Shown here: positions 1 through 5,000 of the stretch, piece after piece | How positions within the stretch are numbered: the stretch's first letter is position 1 | Layout: the number at the start of each line of letters is the position of its first letter | NCBI GenBank assembly: GCA_012519365.1 | Contig: JAAYQH010000184.1 | Location: 1 to 5,000 of the forward strand | Origin: Planctomycetota bacterium | GTDB lineage: Bacteria > Planctomycetota > Phycisphaerae > Sedimentisphaerales > Anaerohalosphaeraceae | Reading direction: 5' to 3' | Length of the DNA stretch: 5,000 bases | Position numbers and translations under genes: made by a program | Notes under the pieces: generated by a model | What the model was told of the DNA's origin: nothing | Database searches by the model: none | What the model saw: the letters and a program-made list of their open reading frames with translations, nothing else

Positions 1-107
1 GCCACCGCGAGGCGCGGATCGGGCATACCAAAAAGACGCTCGCCGAGCTTCAACGATTAAACATAAATGTAAAACAATTGAGGTCATGTGTGCCTCATGA
101 TCCGTAA
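1..107 (+). CDS. Possible 3' end of a convergent gene
   Basis: A plus-strand frame read from position 3 gives 34 residues before a TAA at 105-107 (starting HREARIGHTKKTLAELQRLN). Its first 15 codons have G or C at the third position in all but two, a bias the opposite strand does not show here. The reading is amphipathic and protein-like, but the family is not recognised and the start lies off the window. If real, it converges on the lipoprotein gene and argues that this gene should stop near 108. The fragment is too short for certainty. Confidence 0.3.
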   Translation, partial: HREARIGHTKKTLAELQRLNINVKQLRSCVPHDP

Positions 108-798
108 CTATTTGCGCTGTAGTAATATATTGCCGTCGATATTCCACTGTTCGCGGGACAGGGTTTTTGGGCAATTCCGGTAGGGTTTCAGCAATTTCAT
201 ATGCCACAAAGTTTGCAAACGCTCGAGGGCTGGTAATCAAAATCTGCCAGTTCATCGGTTCATAGCCGGTTCGCATTTGTTCTTTGAAATACTTTTCCAT
301 TCGCCCCTGCACTTGCTTGTCATTGCTGTCCCAGACATCCTCAAACGCCCAAATCAGTTTGCCGGAGCGGGTATCCACCATTTTTAGGTTTATAGCGATC
401 TGTAAATGCGGAAATGACATATAATGGCGAATCTGGCCGAAGAGAATGGCGTCGACTTTCAGTGTCCCTCTGGCCGCGGCCAAGTCATCAAGGCTATAGG
501 AAGAAATGTTGTCCAGCTGTTGGGTCTGCCAGAGCGGATCTGTTCGCATAACCTTCTGCACGCTGAACAGATGGCGTTTGCCCAAGGCGTCTGCCAGTAC
601 CTGAGTGAATGTCTCGGATAGATCAGGTTGTGCCGTCTGGTTGTCCAGTTCAAGCAGGGCGATTCTGCCGATTGTGGTAAAATCGACCTGTGGGTTTACA
701 TAATAATGATCGGTTCGGGGTAGCTGGACAAAGACCAGCTTTTGGCAACCTGACGCCAACACCATCCCAAACGCCGCCATCCATAACTGCCATTTCAT
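1..798 (-). CDS. CsgG/FlgO-like lipoprotein, 3' end unresolved
   Basis: This is a probable outer-membrane lipoprotein with a fold like that of CsgG, FlgO and LpoB. The start MKWQLWMAAFGMVLASGCQK is a lipoprotein signal with Cys18 acylated and Gln at +2. The ATG at 798 has AGAGGA 9 bases upstream. The mature part shows the family pattern: a first strand GRIALLELDN (44-53), a helix ETFTQVLADALGKRHLFSV (62-80), the strand DAILFGQIRHY (116-126), then INLKMVDTRSGKLIWAFED (136-154), and a last helix FANFVAYEIAETLPELP (194-210). In that fold these proteins form or regulate periplasmic and outer-membrane assemblies; FlgO of Vibrio is a flagellar example. The frame is open to position 1, giving at least 266 codons, but codons past about 231 read poorly as protein and lie opposite a plus-strand frame. 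The true end may be at 108 after a one-base shift. The assignment is from visible pattern, not alignment. Confidence 0.8.
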   Translation of the reverse strand, partial: MKWQLWMAAFGMVLASGCQKLVFVQLPRTDHYYVNPQVDFTTIGRIALLELDNQTAQPDLSETFTQVLADALGKRHLFSVQKVMRTDPLWQTQQLDNISSYSLDDLAAARGTLKVDAILFGQIRHYMSFPHLQIAINLKMVDTRSGKLIWAFEDVWDSNDKQVQGRMEKYFKEQMRTGYEPMNWQILITSPRAFANFVAYEIAETLPELPKNPVPRTVEYRRQYITTAQIVTDHEAHMTSIVLHLCLIVEARRASFWYARSAPRGG

Positions 799-816
799 TG
801 ATTCGGGTCCTCTGTT

Positions 817-1341
817 CTATCCATTACCGGGGGATGTTTGCATTGGTTCAGCACCGAGAATCAGCAGAATCCGGCTCAGCGCCTCAAGCTGGGCCTTCTG
901 GGCCTGACGCATTTCATCGCGAAACCCCAGTACGTCAGCTTTCCATTTATTCAATTCGACGTGCATTTCCTGAAGAAACTCGTTGGCCTCTCTCAGTTCT
1001 TTGCGGGTTCGCTCCAGTTCGGTTTTTGTTTGAGCAAGCTGTTGTTTGAGTTCCGTATTTTCGACAAATAACCGATTGTATTGTTCGCGCAATTCAGTGT
1101 TCTGTTCAACCATTTTTTCGTATTTTTGCGCCCATGTGACAGCGCTTTGAACAGCGTCATTCTGCTTGTCGGGATCGACAAACCGCCGTTCGAGGATTTC
1201 GGCATTGGGCTGTGCCGTTTGAGAAGGCGTGGCCGAGGGCTGCGGGTCGGTGGTTTCATAGATGACGCGTTCCTCGATCACACGGCACCCGGCCATCAAG
1301 AGTAAAACGCTTAATCCTATGCAGAACAGGTTTATTTTCAT
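817..1341 (-). CDS. Coiled-coil lipoprotein in flagellar operon
   Basis: This 174-residue exported lipoprotein has no family that I can name. The signal peptide MKINLFCIGLSVLLLMAGC has a short basic start, a hydrophobic core and a lipobox LMAGC, with acylation expected on Cys19. Arg at the +2 position, not Asp, fits transfer to the outer membrane. A flexible Pro/Ser/Thr/Gln-rich spacer (about 30-48) follows. A long, charged heptad-like helix from about 63 to 157 comes next (EKMVEQNTELREQYNRLF, then TELKQQLAQTKTELERTRKE), which predicts a coiled coil and oligomerisation. The end is short and polar. GGAG stands 7 bases before the ATG. The gene starts 29 bases after its upstream neighbour and ends 18 bases before the next lipoprotein gene. 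By position it may be a periplasmic spacer or partner for that second lipoprotein and the flagellar basal body. Low-complexity coiled coil makes homology assignment hard; a peptidoglycan-linked spacer of Lpp type is another possibility. Confidence 0.85.
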   Translation of the reverse strand: MKINLFCIGLSVLLLMAGCRVIEERVIYETTDPQPSATPSQTAQPNAEILERRFVDPDKQNDAVQSAVTWAQKYEKMVEQNTELREQYNRLFVENTELKQQLAQTKTELERTRKELREANEFLQEMHVELNKWKADVLGFRDEMRQAQKAQLEALSRILLILGAEPMQTSPGNG

Positions 1342-1370
1342 CGTTTATCTCCAAAGGGGTATCGACGCAA

Positions 1371-1628
1371 TTAAGGCTGCTGCGTCTGCAAATCGGCATA
1401 ACTGCATTGAATATAGTTTTTGGTCCCGCAGGTGCAGGTCACTTCGATGATGGCATACTCTGCGTTGCTTTCGACAAGCCGAGCCTGCGGCCCGGCGGAG
1501 GTCGGGGAAGATGCACGCGCGGAGGTTTTCGTCCTGACAGGGGCGGCGCCCGAGAGGGGCGCGATGCGTGCACTTCCGCCGACCTTTACGCTGTTGCGTT
1601 TTGCCACCTTAACCGTTTGTCGTATCAC
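1371..1628 (-). CDS. Small protein with C-terminal CxCG-C motif
   Basis: This 85-residue protein is not recognised. It has two parts. Residues 1-50 are basic and low in complexity, rich in Ala, Ser, Arg and Pro (for example SARIAPLSGAAPVRTKTSAR), and probably unstructured. Residues 51-80 look like a small folded piece: EYAIIEVTCTCGTKNYIQCS, with two short beta-like stretches around cysteines 65, 67 and 75 (CxCG, then seven residues, then C). This pattern could hold zinc with one more ligand or across a dimer, but only three cysteines and no histidine are present. The start is GTG at 1628, chosen because an excellent AAGGAG stands 10 bases upstream and no in-frame ATG lies close by. It begins 23 bases after the preceding gene and ends 29 bases before the lipoprotein gene. 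No signal peptide is seen. Function is unknown; membership of the flagellar operon is inferred from spacing. Confidence 0.7.
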   Translation of the reverse strand: MIRQTVKVAKRNSVKVGGSARIAPLSGAAPVRTKTSARASSPTSAGPQARLVESNAEYAIIEVTCTCGTKNYIQCSYADLQTQQP

Positions 1629-1638
1629 CGTTGATGTA

Positions 1639-1644
1639 CTCCTT
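1639..1644 (-). promoter_or_regulatory. Ribosome binding site for the GTG-started gene
   Basis: AAGGAG on the minus strand lies in the 23-base gap after the 74-residue gene and 10 bases before the GTG at 1628. It is the main support for a non-ATG start there; the spacing is slightly longer than optimal. Confidence 0.65.
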
Positions 1645-1651
1645 GTTTTTC

Positions 1652-1876
1652 TTAGGCGCGATAATCAATATGACCCTGGTCTTCCGGACCGTCACCGTTG
1701 CACTGCGGCGGTTCCTCTCGGCGTGTTTCTTCAATGCTCGGTCGTGTTTGACGGCGGCGTTTTTTGCCCTTGCGTTTGTTGTCTTTTGAGTGCTCAGCCT
1801 GCCGCGGACCGATGGCAATCGGCTGGGCGATGACCGTGGGCGACTGCACACGATCCAGTGAATTATGTTCACCCAT
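1652..1876 (-). CDS. Small basic protein translationally coupled to fliA
   Basis: This 74-residue protein is not recognised. Its ATG shares one base with the fliA stop codon (TAATG), and a strong AGGGAG lies 6 bases upstream of it, inside the end of fliA. These two facts favour this frame over the overlapping one that starts at 1872. The N-terminal third is mildly hydrophobic and proline-containing (SPTVIAQPIAIGPRQ, 12-26). The middle is strongly basic (KDNKRKGKKRRRQTR, 31-45), followed by an acidic and polar end (EETRREEPPQ, then EDQGHIDYRA). It has no signal peptide and no membrane segment, so it is probably cytoplasmic; the basic centre could bind nucleic acid or an acidic protein surface. 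Tight coupling to a sigma gene is typical of regulators of that sigma factor, but the composition does not resemble FlgM. Function is unknown; that it is a real gene is well supported by the start context, less so by its composition, which could be that of a poorly conserved linker protein. Confidence 0.65.
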   Translation of the reverse strand: MGEHNSLDRVQSPTVIAQPIAIGPRQAEHSKDNKRKGKKRRRQTRPSIEETRREEPPQCNGDGPEDQGHIDYRA

Positions 1877-2760
1877 TAGTCACTCCCTATTGCCGGAGGG
1901 GTTGCGGGTTCTGTGTCAAGCGAATCGTTCTGCTGCCATTGCTTCAGACGGATTGACAGTTTGAATAACGCGGCCGCGTGAAGCTGGCTGATACGTGATT
2001 CGGTCAGGTCCATTACCTCGGAGACCTGCTTCATTGTCAGTTCGCGATGATAATACAACACAATCAGTTGACGTTGCTTTTCCGGCAGTTCTTCAATGGC
2101 TTTGGCCAGCGATAGTTTCAATTCCTCTTGTTCAAGACGATCGCCGGGGCCGTGGCCGGCCGGGGCGGTCAAAAAAAGCCCCAACGCCGGCGACTCATCG
2201 TCCGCACCGTTGATTGAGAGAAAATGCCGTGCACGAGCGGTTTCATACACCTGATACAGTTTCTCAAGCGACACCTCAAGAGCAGCCGCGATATATTCAT
2301 CCGGTGCGACGGTTCCGTTTTCCTGCAGGTAGTGTTCCGCCACCGCTTGAGCCTGGTCAAACAGTTTTTTGCTTGTCGGTGGCGAAAACGACCAACTCCG
2401 CAGTTCGTCAATCACCGCCCCCCGAATTCGAATATAGGCGTACGTTTTGAATTCCGTATCTTTGGTCGGGTCGTAGTCCCGTGCTGCCTTGACCAGGCCG
2501 ACAGCGCCGGCGGAAATCAGATCGTCCCGCGACAACGGCGGGTGCAGATAGGAGGCGACTTGGCTGACAATGCGATGCACCAGCGGCAGATATTTAATAA
2601 TGAGTTCGTCTTCACGACGTCGGCGAATCTGATCATCGTAGGCCCGCAGCGCCTGGCCGGCATTCGGACAAGGACCGCTGAATTCACGGGCCGCGGCCAG
2701 TTCCGCTTTACCGTCGCACAAGGCGGTTTGGATGTCCTGAGTGTCTTGAGATATAGCCAT
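1876..2760 (-). CDS. fliA: FliA/WhiG-family sigma-28 factor, flagellar
   Basis: This sigma-70-family factor directs RNA polymerase to late flagellar promoters. The 294 residues are longer than E. coli FliA (239), because of about 35 extra residues at the N-terminus and a polar C-terminal tail (NDSLDTEPATPPAIGSD). Region 2 begins at KYLPLVHRIV (56-65). Core binding is seen at DDLISAGAVGLVKAARDYDP (79-98), and region 2.4 at FKTYAYIRIRGAVIDELRSW (104-123). Region 3 spans about 124-205. Region 4 contains ELPEKQRQLIVLYYHRELTM (224-243) and the helix-turn-helix MKQVSEVMDLTESRISQLHA (243-262), very close to FliA proteins. The conserved SRDWVPRSVR-like stretch after region 2.4 is replaced by SWSFSPPTSKK, an unusual feature. 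The gene starts 10 bases after the preceding stop, with no visible Shine-Dalgarno sequence, so translational coupling is likely; a TTG at codon 14 is a weaker alternative start. Its stop overlaps the next start by one base. FlgM would be the expected anti-sigma partner, but no gene in the window looks like it. Confidence 0.95.
   Translation of the reverse strand: MAISQDTQDIQTALCDGKAELAAAREFSGPCPNAGQALRAYDDQIRRRREDELIIKYLPLVHRIVSQVASYLHPPLSRDDLISAGAVGLVKAARDYDPTKDTEFKTYAYIRIRGAVIDELRSWSFSPPTSKKLFDQAQAVAEHYLQENGTVAPDEYIAAALEVSLEKLYQVYETARARHFLSINGADDESPALGLFLTAPAGHGPGDRLEQEELKLSLAKAIEELPEKQRQLIVLYYHRELTMKQVSEVMDLTESRISQLHAAALFKLSIRLKQWQQNDSLDTEPATPPAIGSD
1883..1888 (-). promoter_or_regulatory. 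Ribosome binding site within the 3' end of fliA
   Basis: AGGGAG on the minus strand sits 6 bases before the ATG at 1876. It lies inside the last codons of fliA and decides the start of the 74-residue gene over the alternative ATG at 1872, which is in a different frame. Confidence 0.7.
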
Positions 2761-2770
2761 TGTTTATCGC

Positions 2771-3010
2771 TTAGGAGTGTTGATTCTTCCGGTTATGACG
2801 CAGCGCCTGTTCTCGGGCCATGGCGTCCACCAATATACGCATTATCAAATTGCCCGCGATACGCACCGTCAGGTATAAAGCTGTCGCGCCGATCAATGCC
2901 CGCTGGGTACAGACCACCGGCTCATGTTCGCAAATCCACCCGACCAGTGCCATCACAAAAAAAAGCAGCACCGAAACGCGTATCGCGATGTTTCGTATTG
3001 TTTTGTCCAT
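2771..3010 (-). CDS. Small two-segment membrane protein between flhA and fliA
   Basis: This 79-residue protein is not recognised. Two hydrophobic stretches are visible, about residues 9-26 (IRVSVLLFFVMALVGWI) and 38-60 (with Arg50 inside), separated by a short loop CEHEPVVCTQR that carries two cysteines (27 and 34). The C-terminal 20 residues are polar and basic (REQALRHNRKNQHS). Basic residues at both ends suggest that both termini are cytoplasmic, giving a hairpin in the inner membrane. It starts 33 bases after the flhA stop and ends 10 bases before the fliA ATG, so it is very likely co-transcribed and translated. No clear Shine-Dalgarno sequence precedes the ATG. It occupies the place where flhF and flhG stand in many flagellar operons, but it has none of their nucleotide-binding motifs. 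A role in flagellar assembly is inferred from position only. Confidence 0.75.
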   Translation of the reverse strand: MDKTIRNIAIRVSVLLFFVMALVGWICEHEPVVCTQRALIGATALYLTVRIAGNLIMRILVDAMAREQALRHNRKNQHS

Positions 3011-3043
3011 TTTTCAGATATTCGCTTTAGATTGGCGTTTTTG

Positions 3044-5000
3044 TTATACCGTGACTAACTGGTCGGTCTCTATGTTACGGCCGCTGCCAATGCCGTCGGA
3101 TAAGGCAAGCATCTCAATCGGTTCGATAGGGCTTGCAGGGACGATTTCATCATAAGCGACCACAGGCAGCCGCGGAACAGTTCTTTGCAAAAGGGTCCGC
3201 AATCCCGCTCGCAGTCGTGCATCGCAAAGCACGATTACATGATCGATCCCTCTTTCCATTACGCTCTTCCAGGCCTGCGCTGCGGCCTGGCCAAGACGCG
3301 ATACGGTTTCCGGATCCACTGACAAGCTGATCGAATCGCTGCTCTGGGTAATCTGTCCCAGCAGCATATGTTCCAGTGAAGGATCCAGCGTAATGGCGTA
3401 AATATTGCCGTCATTGGCTCGATGCTGTTCCGTAATCGTCCGCGAGAGGGCCTTTCGTGCCAGTTCTGTCAGCAGGACAGCGTTTTTGGTGCGACCTCCA
3501 TGTTCGCCGAGGGCTTCAAGGATTAGCGGCAGGTCGCGGATAGACACTTCCTCCCGCAACAGATTTTGAAGCACACGCTGAAGCAGTCCCACCGAGACCA
3601 CCTCCGGCACGACCTCGCCGACCAGCGACGGCTGAACTTTACGCAGACGTTCCAGCAATTGCTGCACATCTTCGCGTGTCAGCAGTTCGTGGGCGTGTCG
3701 GCTGAGCGTTTCGGACAGATGCGTCATCAAAACCGATTCCGGATCAATGACCGTATAGCCGGCCAATTCAGCCTTTTCTTTGTCGTTCTCACTGATCCAC
3801 AAAGCCGGCAGCCCATACACCGGCTCCTTGGTTGCGATGCCTTTGATCGGACGCTGAACCGTCCCGGGATCCATTGCCAGATACCGCCCCGGCTCCAGTG
3901 TTCCGGAGGCAATGACATGGTCATACAGACGAATCTCATAGGCATTTGGCTCCAGACTAATGTTATCCCGCAGCCGTACCAGCGGGATAATAAAGCCGTA
4001 TTTCTGGGCAAACTTCTTGCGTAATGCTCCGATACGGTCAAAAATACTGCTCTTTTTACGCGGGTCAACCAAGCTGATCAGCCGCACTCCCACCAGAATG
4101 GAGAGAATATCGGCCTGTAAGAGTTCTTCCACCGCCGCGCTCTCATCATGGGCGTCAGACGGACCGACCTGCTGCTCGTCTTTCGCATCCGGCTCGGCGG
4201 TATGCTTTCGCATCAGCCAAGCCAGTGTGCCGCAGCCGCCGCTAAGCAACAGGAACGGGATTTTTGGAAAGCCCGGCACAAGGGTAAACGCTCCGATAAC
4301 ACAGGCAGCAATCAACAACGGCTGATTGTGCCGAAGCATCTGGCGGGTCATATCCACGCTGACGGTGTGTTCAGAACGTATCTTGCTGACCAGGAAACCG
4401 CTGCTGACCGCAATGATGATGGAAGGGATCTGGCTGACCAGCCCATCGCCGATGGACAGCACGGCATACCGCCGCAACGCCTCGCCAATCGGCAGGCCAT
4501 CGGCATAGCCCAGCAGAATCCCGCCGATCAGATTTACGGCCGTGATGATCAACCCTGCTTTGGCATCACCGGAGATAAATTTACTGGCACCGTCCATGGC
4601 TCCGTAAAATTCGCTTTCTTTGACGATGGCGTCGCGGCGGGCTTTGGCTTCTTTTTCGGTAATCGCTCCGGCGTTCAGATCGGCATCAATGGCCATTTGT
4701 TTGCCCGGCATTGCGTCCAGCACAAAGCGCGCCGCTACTTCGCTGATCCGGCCAGCGCCTTTGGTAATCACCACAAACTGAATCACCACCAAAATCAAAA
4801 ACATCACCAGACCGACAATCAGGTTTCCCCCCGCGACGAAGTTGCCGAAGGTGTCGATGATGGTGCCTGCATCGCCGCGCAGCAGGATCAGCCGCGTCGA
4901 GGCGACATTCAGCGACAGACGAAACAGCGTCGTGATCAGCAGCAGTGACGGGAATGTTGACAGTTCCAGCGGCTCGTTGGATCCAAGCACGATAATCAGC
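3044..5000 (-). CDS. flhA: Flagellar biosynthesis protein FlhA, N-terminus beyond window
   Basis: FlhA is the inner-membrane export-gate protein of the flagellar type III secretion system; its membrane part takes part in proton-coupled export and its cytoplasmic ring docks chaperone-substrate complexes. Residues are counted here from the Val codon at 4990-4988, though the frame is open to the window edge. The family hallmark RLSLNVASTR is at 24-33. The cytoplasmic loop carries GRISEVAARFVLDAMPGKQM followed by DADLN at 102-106, which holds the conserved Asp, and FYGAMDGASKF at 128-138. Membrane segments lie near 53-76, 143-163, 176-203, 224-240 and 243-260. A polar linker (about 262-287) leads into the FlhA cytoplasmic domain, with YGFIIPLVRLRDN at 331-343 and PVYGLPALWI at 390-399, ending in a tail of some 25 residues after AYDEI. 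About 60-100 N-terminal residues with the first membrane segments are missing because of the window edge. The domain content is intact and no frameshift is seen. It is the most upstream gene visible in the likely operon. Type III secretion homologues (SctV/InvA) are the alternative, but fliA next door favours the flagellar one. Confidence 0.97.
   Translation of the reverse strand, partial: LIIVLGSNEPLELSTFPSLLLITTLFRLSLNVASTRLILLRGDAGTIIDTFGNFVAGGNLIVGLVMFLILVVIQFVVITKGAGRISEVAARFVLDAMPGKQMAIDADLNAGAITEKEAKARRDAIVKESEFYGAMDGASKFISGDAKAGLIITAVNLIGGILLGYADGLPIGEALRRYAVLSIGDGLVSQIPSIIIAVSSGFLVSKIRSEHTVSVDMTRQMLRHNQPLLIAACVIGAFTLVPGFPKIPFLLLSGGCGTLAWLMRKHTAEPDAKDEQQVGPSDAHDESAAVEELLQADILSILVGVRLISLVDPRKKSSIFDRIGALRKKFAQKYGFIIPLVRLRDNISLEPNAYEIRLYDHVIASGTLEPGRYLAMDPGTVQRPIKGIATKEPVYGLPALWISENDKEKAELAGYTVIDPESVLMTHLSETLSRHAHELLTREDVQQLLERLRKVQPSLVGEVVPEVVSVGLLQRVLQNLLREEVSIRDLPLILEALGEHGGRTKNAVLLTELARKALSRTITEQHRANDGNIYAITLDPSLEHMLLGQITQSSDSISLSVDPETVSRLGQAAAQAWKSVMERGIDHVIVLCDARLRAGLRTLLQRTVPRLPVVAYDEIVPASPIEPIEMLALSDGIGSGRNIETDQLVTV

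Noticed and set aside
105..175. Bidirectional terminator between convergent frames
   Set aside because: No GC-rich hairpin followed by a T run is visible on either strand; the short T5 run at 164-168 has no stem before it.
459..653. Minus-strand frame of 64 codons
   Set aside because: It is an alternative frame inside the lipoprotein gene at 1-798, whose own frame is open, has a signal peptide and a good start.
1609..1872. Minus-strand frame of 87 codons overlapping the 74-residue gene
   Set aside because: Its ATG is less well placed after the AGGGAG site (10 bases instead of 6), it lacks the stop/start overlap with fliA, and it runs 20 bases into the next gene.
2745..2785. Sigma-28 promoter upstream of fliA
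   Set aside because: Only the -10-like GCGATAA is convincing; the -35 match is about half of the consensus, and the site would leave almost no leader, so it is not listed as a feature.
2224..3030. Plus-strand frame of 268 codons across fliA and the small membrane gene
   Set aside because: It is antisense to two linked genes, and its translation has no recognisable motif.
4148..4948. Long open plus-strand frame of 266 codons opposite flhA
   Set aside because: It lies wholly antisense to the strongly supported FlhA frame, its translation is rich in Gln, Arg, His and Asp with no family pattern, and it has no ribosome binding site. It is a shadow of codon bias in flhA.

Overview
The window is a flagellar gene cluster read almost entirely from the minus strand, so in transcription order it runs from right to left. 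Two genes are identified with confidence: flhA, the export-gate membrane protein of the flagellar type III secretion apparatus (right part, its N-terminal coding end lying beyond position 5000), and fliA, a FliA/WhiG-type sigma-28 factor. Around them are five smaller genes that I cannot name from sequence alone. Base composition is near even to slightly GC-rich. Two lipoprotein signal peptides with Cys followed by Arg or Gln, not Asp, fit a Gram-negative envelope with an outer membrane. The phylum cannot be fixed from this window; a deep-branching Gram-negative group such as Planctomycetota is possible, but this is a guess.

Layout in transcription order: flhA (5000 to 3044, incomplete); a 79-residue protein with two predicted membrane segments (3010-2771); fliA (2760-1876); a 74-residue very basic protein whose ATG overlaps the fliA stop by one base (1876-1652); an 85-residue protein ending in a small cysteine motif, with a GTG start (1628-1371); a 174-residue coiled-coil lipoprotein (1341-817); and a lipoprotein resembling the CsgG/FlgO/LpoB-type fold (798 to the left edge). 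Gaps are 33, 10, -1, 23, 29 and 18 bases. With one strand and no visible terminator or convincing promoter, all seven are likely one operon.

Working together: FlhA passes flagellar substrates through the export gate, FliA switches on late flagellar genes, and the two distal lipoproteins are likely envelope factors made with the flagellum, possibly around the rod or outer-membrane ring. The flhF and flhG genes, which in many bacteria lie between flhA and fliA, are absent from that place.

At the left edge the last lipoprotein frame stays open to position 1, but its final 36 or so codons lie exactly opposite a plus-strand frame that ends at 107. A one-base shift at an A5 run would end the lipoprotein at 108, abutting that stop. 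This is the most unexpected local observation. I see no RNA genes, insertion sequences, CRISPR array, large repeats or defence system. No gene-free stretch exceeds 33 bases.
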